Assembly: GCA_963691655.1 (NCBI GenBank)
Contig: OY829329.1
Span: 52,677,279 to 52,741,278, forward strand
Direction of reading: 5' to 3'
Source: Toxonevra muliebris
Lineage: Eukaryota > Arthropoda > Insecta > Diptera > Pallopteridae
Length of the DNA stretch: 64,000 nucleotides
The position numbers and the translations under genes were made by a program. Under the pieces are notes generated by a model. It made no database searches, was not told the DNA's origin, and was given only the letters and a program-made list of their open reading frames with translations. Each line of letters begins with the position of its first letter. Position 1 is the first letter of the stretch. This document shows positions 24,401 to 35,999 of the stretch, piece after piece.

Positions 24401-26709
24401 GAGGAAAACTTGTTTGGGAATTTTACTCTGAGTGACTGGCTGGCTAACTGCTGGCTGGTGCATGTTATATATATATACATTCTTCGCCTAAACAACATTC
24501 GATTACATAATCTTTCAGTATACGGGCTGTAGTCAGTTAGTTTGACTAGTCAACCAGCTTGCTAGTTAGCAATAACGTGAAAAATACCAAAACGCCTATA
24601 AACTTTGGCATTTGAAGCGGCCATAATCAGTGGAATTAGTAGTTAGTTGTTGTTTTTGGTTGGATTTGGGATTAAGTAAATGCACGTTTATGTTTTGGCA
24701 TAATTGTGTGAGACTCTATGGTGGATTGGTTTATTATTCGTGAGATATAAAATTTCGGGGCAGCGCAAATTCTTTTTAGCAAACAATTAATTGTTGTCTG
24801 TAATAAACATACGATCATATATTGCATTTTTATTGTACCTATACAATATTTTTAAATGCCAAACATATCAAAAGTGAATGTTTACCATGTTCAAATAAGT
24901 GAGGATTAGGACCCAGTAGGAAATTTTGTACTACTTAGAGAGAGACATTAGAGTGTGACTAAAGGGGATCGAACATGCTTAAAATTGGGTCCTAATAATG
25001 ATTCTATTCATAGTACATGTTGATGTTTATCTAAATCTTTTGGTCTTTTATCGTTTCTTTTAATAGCAGGAATTGAGCGAATTTTACTCTCATTCAACGC
25101 TCATACAAACGTTTGCGATTTTATACACATGCAAAAAATTTGTTTCTTTTTCCTTTTTTCCTATAAGAATTTGCGGGAAGGAACAAATTTTCCCGGGGGC
25201 TTCATTTCGGGAATATTTAGAATAGATCTGATGATTTCTATCTTTTTCTCAATTCAGTGTTCTAGTGATGATTATATCCCTGTATACGGATTCTACCTAT
25301 GTAGCTTGTTCTCTCATTGTTAACCTTCAACCACCCATAATAAGAGAACTTCTCTCTCTCTCTCTCTCAATGGATATTAACGACAGCGATTGGTCAGTTG
25401 AATGTTTAGCGTGCCCAATTTTATCTTTGCGCATGATTTCTTTATAGAAATCAACGATACATTTCCTACTGTGTTACTTACTAAAACCTCTGTAAAATAT
25501 CATATTCGTGTCACATTTGTTTGTATATCTTTTTTGTATGTTTTTTTTTTATTCCGTGCTGCAATTAAAATCTTATCTACTCTTGTTTAGTATGTAATAA
25601 TGATTTTTACAAAAATATCTTTTTTACACAATACATGAGGGGTAGAAAATAATCATATGTGAGTTTCAGTTAAAACAATTGACGGATGATTGCATTTGTG
25701 CATGTTAAACACATGTTCTTCTCTTTGTACTCACTTCACTCGCTATATAGAGATTCAATTAGGAAAGATACCGTCGACTTTAACGGCCTTAAAAAAAAAA
25801 ACATTGGAAGACTGTAGCATACATAGTTAAAAACCGAAAAACAAAAAGAAATGAATTGAATCTAAAAAAATGCATATGTTTTTTGTATTTATTTTTTTTT
25901 TTAGTTTATTTTCTTTATTATATTTTCTTGGAGTATTTGTCGTTTTTCTATGCAAGAAAGCGACATCCTGTTTTCTTATTTTGATATGATGTTGTTCTTT
26001 TGGTTTTTTCGTTTTTTGGTTTTTTTTTTTGTTGGTATTTTGATTGTGTATCTTCACGGAATTCAAATAGGACAATTTTTTTTCTTTCGGTGGTAGATAT
26101 TATTTTTTTTTTATTCAATACACAACTTCCCACACTAGTTTTTTGTATAATTTAGAGTTTATATTTTGATATCAACCAAACAACGTGTAGGGTCTGGAAT
26201 GTCATTATGTAGAATACTTGAATGCTGAATGAATGAACATGTGTCGCCAAGATGGTGTGAAAATTTGCGTGCTGTGTATATGCAAGTGATAATGAAGTCT
26301 TTATTCCTCCTCTTCCTCCTATAAAAGGATCTAATTTAAAGACAAGTTGAAAAAAAACCAACACTAAATGCTTTGCATATGATTTTTGTTGCGCCTCCTC
26401 AATAATAAATAGTAAAGACGCTCATCAAATTGTATAAATGTGGGACAGCTCTTTTATCTTAATGCAAAAATTAATACAATAGCTGCGTTTTATTCGCCAC
26501 TTGCTTCTAGTTATGTATAACTAGCAGCGATAATTGTATGGGAAAACAACAATAAAGCGGCAGAGATAACACATGTAATTATAGCTGTTATGTATACTTA
26601 ACAAGTTGTTTAACTAAATCAAATTCTATTGTGAACTGCTAATAGCGAAACAAGAAGCATGTCAGTTTGGCAAAAAACAAAAAAAGGAAAATATTTGAAA
26701 TGTCTGGCG
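21421..26709. other. non-coding DNA with scattered motif copies
   Basis: No exon can be supported. Three divergent copies of the 19.6-21.4 kb motif lie near 22734 (GACATCTGTTG), 23400 (TACATCTGTTG) and 23986 (GACATCTATGTG). The remainder is AT-rich with T and A tracts and a TC run at about 25352-25369. Confidence 0.5.
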
Positions 26710-26723
26710 GTCAAAATAAGTTA

Positions 26724-27029
26724 GGTTAGGTTAGGTTGGAGTGGCAGCCTTCTGCTTGAAAGCACACTTAAGCACTTTTAGGCTCATTGTGATACCACAG
26801 TACGGCGAGACTCCCCCATTTACGGATTGGAGAACCATGAGGATTCCATAATGAATCTGGCTATGTCCTTAATATTTACGGATGATAGTTCGGACAGACT
26901 AGTGAAGAAAGGTGAGCCCAGGAGTTTTAGTCTCCTCCTGGCCAAGGATGGGCATTCGCACATGAAATGGAGGACTGTCTGTCTGTAGCTGTCTAGTTCG
27001 TCTATTGTCTATAGTGGTCCATGTTAGCC
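26724..27029 (-). mobile_element. 5'-truncated LINE insertion, I/R1-like 3' end
   Basis: The insertion is bounded by a 14-bp direct repeat GTCAAAATAAGTTA (26710-26723 and 27030-27043). Read on the minus strand it carries the end of an ORF2: LHFMCECPSLARRR, the His/Cys half of the C-terminal zinc knuckle. The coding part closes with SSWFSNP and a stop. A short 3'UTR and a (CCTAA)n tail (TTAGG on the plus strand) follow. The same 3' end is present at 55850-56075 in the opposite orientation. The part of the tail that equals the target duplication is ambiguous. Confidence 0.85.
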
Positions 27030-27043
27030 GTCAAAATAAGTTA

Positions 27044-30000
27044 AAATCATCGCTAAATATTCTTATAAAAAGTAAAAACTAAAAACAATGCCTGCGATTG
27101 ACTTCAATAACTGAGATCCATTAAAATGTTTCAGCTCTAGCTGCTGAGCAGTTTCATTGTGAATAACATTATAACGAAAAAGAAACTTAACAACTTGGTC
27201 GTTTTATTCGCACATGTTAAACTGACTGGCGAATAAAACACAGCTAATGTTTTCCAAACTTACAACACAACGACATCTGTTGGAAATTTCTATTTGAAAG
27301 AAAAGCTAAAATCATTCAATTCTGTGTTAATAGAACAATTTCGAAAGAAATTTCAGTTATACTTAAATTTATAACTGGAAAGCAGAATAGGACTGAATAT
27401 TTTGGTGTATTGTTTCCTGAAGCTACAGAATTTAGTTACTCGATAGCAAATAAGAACTTAAAGCCTGTTAAGAAATATGTGAACTTCAAATTTCCAAAAA
27501 TAAAAAAAATTTGAAATTTTGTTTCTATTACCTATATATTTTATTTTCATATAATTTTAATAAATAGCGTTGGAAATTGCAAAAAAATTCAAAACGCGCT
27601 ATAATCAAACCTTAGATACTACAAAAAAAAAAAAAATAAAAAACTCCAAACAGCATAAAAAACGTCAAGGCAAAATCGTTTAATTGAAATTTTGTCCAAA
27701 TTTGTTTAAGCTAAAGGCCATAATTAAAATTTTATTTCATGCTTATCAACATTGAAGAGTTTATTAACAATTAAAGAAATAAAAATAAAAGTATGTGAGT
27801 GCATACAAAATTAAAAAATAAAAATTAAAAATAATTAAAGTTAACAGTAACAAAAATGAACAGAAAAAAAAAAATAAAAAATAAAAATACTTTAAGTTAA
27901 CAGTCACCAAAAATTAAATAAAAAATAAAAAAAAAATATGAAAAACTAAACAAAAATATTTGTGAAATTTTATTCAGAAAATGGCTTCTGTCATTTTGAA
28001 CAAATATTTAATGAACGATATTGTCGAAGATAATGTCAACAAAGCATGTGGAATAAGCATACAAAACGAACGTTTCGAAATCCTCCACGATTCCTCTCAT
28101 CAATGATTTTTGTAATATGTAGTTCTTGATATTTGAAAATGCACTTGAATTCTTCAAATATTTTCACTGAATAGTTTTGTTGAAACAATATTTGTATTGT
28201 GTAAACAAATATTTAATATTTTCATCTTTTTAAAAATCCAAAATTATTATTTCTTGATCAGACTCAAAAGTCTCATAGTATAAATTAAATATTTACTATT
28301 TATTATCTTTAATTATATTTTAAAATACCTACATTTTTTTTTCTTTAAATTTATTGCTTATCATAAACTAATGATTTCCGAAATCAGTAGCTGGCTTCTT
28401 TCTGAAGGAAGCTATAACTAATCTCTAAGCAAATTTATCTCAAGTTAAAAATCTTATTGACATTTTATTTTCTTCTATTAATTTTTCACACAAAATTTGA
28501 ACAGTTTTTTTTATCAGCTTTTTGTTTATTTTGGAGATATTTTTGTTGTTGAGAAAGTTAAATTTTCCAATTTCACATATGATGATGACTTTATATAGAT
28601 ATTTAAAGAAAATATTTATTTAGTTGCTGCTTTACTGTTTTTTATTACCAAATATTTTTGTTTTCATTATTTATTTAAAGTTTATTAAAGGTATTTTAAA
28701 AATTGATTGATTATAAGTGATAAATGCAGCTAAAAACGTTACAAATATCATATAGAAAGAAAGTGTGAAAAATAAAAAAAATATTTTGAGAAACCCTAGG
28801 AATTTATAAATTGAAAAATAGGGCAATAATCGATTGATACAAATTTTAGATTTTGCAATAAACACTTGGAGCTTTAGAGTTTTTTAAGTTACAATGGATC
28901 AAGTTTTGTATAATTTTTCTCATTCGTATTGTTTATGTAAATTAAAACAACAAATATCACATACAACTAATGCAAAGAGTTGATAATATATGAGCAGGAT
29001 AAGCTCTTTAAATTTATTGCATTTTATTATATGCGTTATTTGTGTAAATTACAACAACCAAAAAAACACTTGCAATTTTCTACATTTATTTAGAGAGATG
29101 AGAGAATAGTGAGAGCTTGAGTAATTTTGGAAATCTGTTGCATTCACTTTTATTACATGATGTATGTGAAAATTACAACAACAAAAACACGTGCCGTTCT
29201 CTATTATGTTCTCCAAAGAGATGAGAGAATATGATCACAACAAATTGGTACGGTTTTTATTTTTCTCTTTATTTATTAAATTAAAGTAGATGAAAACCGT
29301 TAATTTGGCAAAATTAACGACAACAAAAGACATTTGAACGACCTCATGAGTACATGTGAGAGCATATGTTGCCATCTTTAGTTGTAAATCTGAATAGAAA
29401 TTGCAGTTATTACTTCATACAATACAATAATCTGATGAATTCGTGATTTAGTGTTAGTGAACAGAACAATTTTTGTTTTTCGAATGTTTTATTTATTTTA
29501 TTTATGAAACTTTTGCCCTCATTACTGAAAAAAAAAAGTTTCGATAATTTCTTATCTCTTGTTTACAGTGTAAAGTTCGGTTCGTTAGGTTGTACGAGTA
29601 ATTGATGTTGTAAATACTTGACAGCTGCATTTTGGTTTTCCGTTTTTTGCATATTATTAATTTATTTAATTTTGTGTGATAAAATTCCCTACAAAACACA
29701 CACAAATTTGGAACAAATTTATTTAAACAGATGTGATTATTTTGCTATTGTTTAAATGTAATTAGAAAATGGAAATGATATTTAATTTGTGATAACAAAT
29801 GGCTGGTAAATGTAGATACAGTAAAGTTAATATTACTCCAAAAATAAAGTAAATATCGTTTCAACCACAAGTGAATACAAGGGACGAGTGTGATTTTGTT
29901 CTGGGGATAAACCCCTCTTCACAATTAATATTAAATAGACCGTAGGAAACAAATATGTGAAAAATTTCTGATCTATAAAACGGAGAGAATTGTAGCTATT

Positions 30001-31555
30001 CAAACAATAATCAATAATATTTTTTCTTCAGAGAGAAAATATCCCAATAAGAACTCTACCTGTATTTCTGAGATGAAAGTGCTCAGATGTGCTTAGAGAG
30101 AGTTGTATAATTAATCGGTCCCACCATATTCTGTTCAGTGGAAACTAATATGAATGCAGTCAGATGTTCTTCAGAGATAATTCTGGCCTTTGAAAATATT
30201 GTTTGATGTCTGTAAACAAACTCAAACACAAATATGTTAAAAGTTCTACATGAAAATGTATTGGTAATTTTTCAATTTATCAATATTTTGAATTTGTGGT
30301 TTAATTATCCGAGAAACAATTAACCGAGAAATTTTAAGCTGAAACGGATTTAAATGAAGAGCGCAATTATGCAATTTTCAATTAACCGGGAATTATTGTA
30401 TACTCGTAAAAAGTGGGCACTAAAAAGGCATATGGATGGTGAAAAACATCTCATTTAATCAAATTTTCCTTGCAGCTTATGCACCTTCACATAATGTTAC
30501 CAACTATGTTCTCTTTTATGACTAGACTCTTATTCTCCATATTTTTTAATCCTAGCGCTTAAAGCGCTCTCTTTTCATTATTGGAAGTATGAAAATTTTT
30601 CTTTCCGCTTTCAGGCTTGAAGAAAAAATTATGGACACGGTTTAAAGTCAGGCTTAAAAAGAATAAACTCTAAGTTCTCTAGGTTATCCATCTAAATCAA
30701 GGCTATTATATTTGAAGATGCTAGAGGTTTTAAATTCACCTATTTGACCACCTTATGTCAGTTTTGAGAAGTCCCCCTTCATGAAACTATTTTCATATCA
30801 AAAAAATCTAAAAGAAAAAGTGAATTTCTCAAACCAAAACCAGGTGAGACTAAACGCTTGAGGTAATTTTAATTTCACTACTTTCAACTAAGAAATCATT
30901 TAAAAATAACCATTAAGCATAACTGATTTATTTAGTACCTATATGCATTTATTTAAATAACTACAAATAAAAAGTAAACAAAAAGGTAAAAAAAAAATAA
31001 AAAATTTTTGAAGCGTGTTGTTAAGTTGTTTTTATTGAATTATTTCTTTTTTATTTAATGAAAAAAATGGAAAATTAAAACTAATACAATTTTTTTTGTT
31101 AGGTAGGTACATATAATTAAAACACATAAATGTAGCTAGCTATAGGTAGGTACTTTCTTTTGATATGTAGGTAAAATGCAGTCGTAATTCATCATAAGTG
31201 ATGAAAATGTGATATGCTCAGTCTTACTTATTCCGCTATTTCGTTAGTTTTAAGGGGAAGCGTTAATGATTTTTGGAATATTTTTGACAGTCATTCTGCA
31301 TACTCGGCGAGATTGTCAGTTATTTAGTTTTTATTGTTTGTTGTGATACATAAAAATTGAATTATTCGTAAGTTAAAAGCTAGTGGAACTAATTGTTAAG
31401 TTTTCATTTAAAAATATGAGATCTCTCTTTCTTTGTATGTCGTGGTTTCTATTGAAACTTTGTTTTTGGTTTTTCTGTCAGACAAAATAGTTTACTCTCT
31501 CTTCCTCTTTTTCTGGTCTTTATTTGGGAAACTTTTGTAAATTTTCAACATGGCA
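27044..31555. other. AT-rich non-coding DNA, probably first-intron sequence
   Basis: It lies downstream of the splice donor of the minus-strand exon at 31562-31951, so at least part is probably intron; this is inference. One more divergent motif copy (GACATCTGTTG) lies at 27272-27282. A-rich low-complexity sequence dominates 27620-27960. I saw no other exon or element. Confidence 0.5.
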
Positions 31556-31561
31556 ACTTAC
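31556..31561 (-). other. candidate 5' splice site
   Basis: On the minus strand the exon reads GAACAGATT followed by GTAAGT, a perfect match to the intron side of the donor consensus. The exon up to this site is exactly 130 codons from the ATG, giving a phase-0 intron. Without splicing the frame would stop 13 codons later. Confidence 0.6.
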
Positions 31562-31951
31562 AATCTGTTCCAATTCCGTTATGGGCATATTGTTTTTGTT
31601 TTTATTGTTGTTGCCATTGCCGTGTTGTTGATAATGATGATTATTGTTATTATTGTTGTTGTTGCTGCTGTTATTATTATTGGCCATAGCGGTTGGTGAA
31701 GGTGATGAATTTGCTGTCGATAGCGTTGAATGCGCTGATGAAACCGTCGATGATGATGAACGCGATGTTGAGCAATGATTTGTATTTTTATTTCTTGGTG
31801 GCGTTGGTGGTGGCGGTTGATGATTTTGTGCTGTTGCCATATTATCGGGACTAGTGACATTTACATTAGAGCAATTTTTCGAATTACGATTTGGTGAAAG
31901 ACGTGAGGGAAAACTGAGAGTTTTCGTCCACTCTGCAAGACTGCGTACCAT
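31562..31951 (-). CDS. first coding exon of an unidentified host protein
   Basis: This is the only open frame here that looks like host coding sequence. It starts at ATG 31951 in a good context (AACAATGG) and gives 130 residues before a GTAAGT donor. Residues 1-20 (MVRSLAEWTKTLSFPSRLSP) are mixed and basic. Residues 46-53 (QPPPPTPPR region) form a proline motif fitting the PxxPxR pattern bound by SH3 domains. Residues 61-90 are Ser/Thr-rich. Residues 91-121 are Asn/His-rich, encoded by AAC/AAT repeats as is common in flies. The exon ends MPITELEQI, which looks like the start of a structured or helical region continued in the next exon. I see no signal peptide, membrane segment or enzyme motif. 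No later exon was found to the left, so a large intron or an exon outside the window is likely. The gene was not recognised. Confidence 0.6.
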
Positions 31952-32254
31952 TGTTAAATAGTTAAAAGCGTTTTTCTTTTCGTTTGTTTGTTTATTTTGG
32001 GAAAAAATCGCTTCAAATATATTTTGAAGTTATTTCACTTTTTTTCTTCCAACAATTTAGCACTATGTTGTAGCTGTTTTAAAAACAGTATTCAATATTT
32101 TGCTTTTTTATAATATAATATCTTATTTTTATGCTGTATTTTTTTTAGTATTTTCTTTAGATATTTTTTTTCAAATATTATTTTTTCTTTTTTGTATCAC
32201 GTATGTATCTCAATTTTTATTTTCTTTTTTGCAAGATGCGCTCAAACTAGAAAA

Positions 32255-32289
32255 CGAACTTCACACACCGCTTGTTGAAAAGCAACTGA
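32255..32289 (-). promoter_or_regulatory. candidate TATA-less Inr/DPE core promoter
   Basis: On the minus strand the initiator TTCAGTT has its A at 32287, matching the arthropod TCAGT start-site consensus. AGTTCG sits exactly at +28 to +33 (32260-32255), matching the downstream promoter element RGWYV. No TATA box is seen at -30. The interval from this A to the ATG at 31951 is 336 nt and contains no upstream ATG on the minus strand, which supports a 5' leader. Spacing and motifs are observed; use as a promoter is inferred. Confidence 0.35.
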
Positions 32290-33719
32290 ATTGTAAAATC
32301 TTCAGCTTGTGGCTCATTCATTCGTTGCGATATACAACTGAAGTTTTTAAAGTAAAGTATATGGCGAAAACAAATCCAAAAAAACTAGCAAACATATGTT
32401 CTCTGCCACAAAGCACACACACACACACATAATATATCTGTGGTAAAAAGAAACAACAGCTTAAGTTTATTTTCTTGCCAGCCGAGTTTGATAGTTTTTA
32501 ATAGAAATATTATAAAAGCTATAGCACTGTTTCAAAAGATTCTATGCTCATTTTCGAAACGATGTATGATTCTAAAAATTATTTTAAAATTCGCACCACA
32601 TTAATATTTATAATCAAAATATATAATAAAATATTTTCTATCTTAAGTTGAGTTAGGCTGTCTTTCCTTTTAACCACAGAAATATAAAAATGTGCACAGC
32701 ACATGAAATGCATTACACCAACAACAGCGCATAGAAAACTACCACCTAAACTACCAACAACATACACACAGAATATTATAACCAAAAAAAAAACAACAAC
32801 AACAGCAGCAGCAAAGAAATGCACTGCAGCTGTAGATAATAAATACAATGCAGGTAGCGGAGTAATATTTGCTTTTTCTCTCTCTCTCTCTGTCCTTTTT
32901 TCTTGTTGTTATTGTTTTTCTGCCAAGTGCATTGTGTGTGTTTGAGTGTTGTTGAGAGAAAGAGCGAGTGTGAGAAGGAAAAAAAGAGCATGAACTATAT
33001 TGATACTTTTGTAAGGGGAGAGCGAGCATACAGTGCAATATTTTTGGCTTTAAAATTTTATTGTTGTCGATATTGTTTATGTGTATTCAACTTCTTTTAT
33101 TTCAACTTCGTTCAACTGCTTCTTTTTTTCAATTTTTGTTTTTTATTTTTTTGTTTTGAATATTTGTTTTGTTTTATTTGTATCTGTGCATTAGTGAGTT
33201 ATAGTTTTTGTTGTTTTCGTATTACAGTTATACCTATGTATGTGAAATTCTTTTGAATTGAATTTTAAATATTTTGATTATTTAATTTTAAATTTAAGCT
33301 TTAATGGAGTTTTTCCTTTTCTTGGGAGGTCATCAATTTTTAGCTTAAAATAGAATATATATTTCTTTAATCATTTTTAATTATAGTATGGTTGAAAGAC
33401 TACATAGCTGTTAATAACTGCAGAGAGAGAGAGAGAGTGAGAGAAAATATTGTACTGTTTGCCATCTAACTTGGGAGCATTTTCCATGGCATGCTCTCTC
33501 AATTTGTGAGTATATATAGCTTACAGTTTGCTCTCTGGAATTGAAAGTACATTTTTTTACATGCCTTCAAAGAATTAATATTAATTCCTTTCAAATTTAA
33601 TTATATCTGTGTTTAGCAGAGAATGTGTTTCCTCGGGCAAAGTCGTTTTTGGCACAATTAAATTTATTCTCATTGCATATATTATTGACCTGTATTACAT
33701 AGTGAGTGGATTTCCTTAG
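32290..33719. other. low-complexity upstream region
   Basis: This lies upstream of the candidate promoter. It holds a CA run at 32414-32429, an AAC/AGC trinucleotide run near 32796-32816, TC/GA runs at about 32876-32892 and 33423-33440 that resemble GAGA-factor-type sites, and T-rich DNA at 33110-33180. No gene is recognised. Phe/Cys-rich open frames on both strands are composition effects. Confidence 0.5.
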
Positions 33720-33726
33720 GCTGTGG

Positions 33727-34001
33727 TTATGTTAAAATTTTGCTCGGCGAACACCATGAAATTGTTTTTGCACCGAACACAAAGTGAGAATTTTTTCTCA
33801 CTCTCTCAACGAACACAATACGCCAAGCATTCAGGGTGCTAATGAGTTATATCACAAAAAAGCATCCTTACATACAAAATAGTATTAAACAAAGGAGTAC
33901 ATTTAGACCGAAAGCAACTCTGCAACGAACTTAATGTAACCACCTAGACCGAGCACGAGAGTAAAATGTGATGTGTTCGCCGAACAGCCAGCACCAACAT
34001 A
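33727..34001. mobile_element. possible inverted-repeat element
   Basis: The left end TTATGTTAAAATTTTGCT followed by CGGCGAACACC pairs with the right end, which read inward is TTATGTTGGTGCTGGCTG followed by TTCGGCGAACAC. CGGCGAACAC is exact in both arms and the rest is diverged. No coding capacity or clear target duplication is seen. It lies directly beside the next inverted-repeat element. Confidence 0.4.
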
Positions 34002-34006
34002 AAAGC

Positions 34007-34658
34007 GATGTTACACAATCAATGTTTTGCTGTCAAACAATGCAATTGTTGTTGCTTTGAAAAATGAACACTGAGCAAAAGAGAGAATGAACACATTTCA
34101 CTTCAAACTTTTTTACTGACGAAAAAAACCTGCATCACTTCAAATAAAATGGTGTTGCTGCAGATACACTGTTGTATTTTACTGGAAAATATTAATATTT
34201 AATGGAAAATACTACACTTTTTACTTACTTATAAATATATATTATTTCTTTGCCACCCTTTGCGTTGTTTGGCATTTATTTGTTTGTTTGTTACTTAATA
34301 ATTTTTATAAAAACATAGTAATTCATTGGCCAAGTAACAAAGAGGCGGAGCCTATGTTAAGATTATTTTTCTGCGTTTTTCATATATAAATGCAATATTT
34401 TTTATATAATTTGTTGCTATATCCACCAACATTATCTCATATTGTCATTATAATTATTTTCCATCCCATTCCATTCCAATTGTTGAGTTTTGATGCAATC
34501 CAAAATACAATTAAATACTTTTTAGTTGGAAAAACATAGTTGCAGATAAAAGTATTAAAAAATAACATCAGCAAAAAACTGATAGGGTATCAAACAAAAC
34601 GATGAAAAGAGAGTAAAAACAGAAAACATTGACAGCAAAACATTGACCGTGTAACATC
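34007..34658. mobile_element. non-autonomous element with 30-bp TIRs
   Basis: The left end GATGTTACACAATCAATG and the right end, read inward as GATGTTACACGGTCAATG, continue with TTTTGCTGTCAA in both. The 30-bp termini match at 28 positions. AGC follows the right end and lies near the left end, but the target duplication is ambiguous. The 652-bp body has no coding frame. Superfamily not assigned. Confidence 0.6.
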
Positions 34659-34757
34659 AGCCTAACAAGACCAACATAGCAAGAGATTGTTTTTTTTTTT
34701 TCAATACAATTTTGTCTCGTACTTACATACCTATACATTTGGCTAGCCGCCCATTTA

Positions 34758-34920
34758 AGTGGATCTTCAAACAGGCGCCAGCATGAACGTCTGTCCCTGT
34801 CTGAAATAGGGAGGTAGAAAGAAAAGGTAGACAGGCGAGATTCTACCTCTTCCTTACGACCTATTTCTACCTCTCTCTTTCAGACAAGCATTCATGCTTG
34901 CGCCTATGTGAACAGCCACT
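34758..34920. mobile_element. short palindromic MITE
   Basis: The two halves are imperfect inverted repeats of about 60 bp: AGTGGATCTTCAAACAGGCG at the left, and AGTGGCTGTTCACATAGGCG read inward from the right, both continuing with AAGCATGAA-like, GTCTGAAA and GAGGTAGAAA blocks. The element is 163 bp and could form a long hairpin. No clear target duplication was found. Confidence 0.6.
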
Positions 34921-35985
34921 ATATCCATACATTTGTTAGGATGCCTTAATTTTAAACCTATTTTAATTTTATTTTTAATTTATAGGTATTGTAATATTTT
35001 AAAAATGCCTATCTTTTTTACTTACTTATAATTATAATAAATATATCTGCAGTTGGGCAATTGGCCATTTATTCTATCTGTCGCTTAATTAAGGTTTTTC
35101 ACATGAGGGTAGCTAAGCAAAGAACAAAAGGTGAAATAAAACTGATGGTAATGACTGCATTTTGTGTTCAAAAAAAGGAGACACGCATAAATTGACAAGG
35201 TCAAATTTATTGATTGTGAAATAATTGTACAAAATTTTGAACAGATGGCATTAAATTTGTGCCATACAAATGAATATAATTTTAAACTGCTTAATCACGT
35301 GGAATATTTTTTAAATTATATGCAATTGCAAAAAGGGATATAAACAGAAACAGTTTGGTTTTTATTTAATCAAAACAAAATCTTTTCAATGTGGTCAGTA
35401 TAAATATCGATTTAATTGAATGTCTATGAAAAATAAAATCAGCAACAAAAAGTAAAACTATCCACTTAACTCTTGCCTTCAACCTCTAAATCCAAAAAAA
35501 TTAAGATTAGCCATGCAGTACCTACTTGTGAAATGTAAATAAGTGCTGTCGGAGCGTGTAGTTTCTTAATCTTTATTTTGAGCATATTTTCATTTTTGTC
35601 TATAATATTTCGAAAATTTCTCGGATTTTTCTCACACCCGCAAGCATTTGGAAAAATGTTTTCTAACTGGCCGTCATAAACTATTACATGAAGAGAATTT
35701 ACTTAACGTCTAGACTATTCTTTATTTTCATTGTTGTATGGAAAATCGAAAACAGAAAAACCCTCATCTCAGTACGGTTAAAATTCTTAAAACAGCATCA
35801 AGTGCTTCGTCGGGAGGCTGCATGAGCATAGCTGCTCAAGGTTGTTGTTTGGTCAACGTTATGTTTTCAAGTTAATCAGTATTTTCATTTTAACGTACTT
35901 TGTGAATAGGTTCCTGTTGTCTCAGATTCTTAGTTAAATAGCTCATACACCTTTAGCCACATCTCGCTCTTTTTGTGACTTTAGC
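34921..35985. other. AT-rich non-coding DNA
   Basis: I see no gene, element or strong regulatory motif here. Confidence 0.5.
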
Positions 35986-35999
35986 ATGTATTACACCAT

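Noticed and set aside
26716..26740. TTAGG repeats read as a telomere remnant
   Set aside because: Only about three units, shared with another LINE copy, and lying inside target duplications; they belong to the LINE tail.
31579..31860. Second minus-strand open frame inside the host exon
   Set aside because: It is a shifted frame of the same trinucleotide repeats (His/Gln/Ile/Thr runs); the 31951 frame has the better start and the in-phase donor.
32703..33256. Phe/Cys/Leu-rich and Thr/Lys-rich open frames
   Set aside because: Composition products of T tracts, GA runs and AAC/AGC repeats; overlapping frames on both strands.
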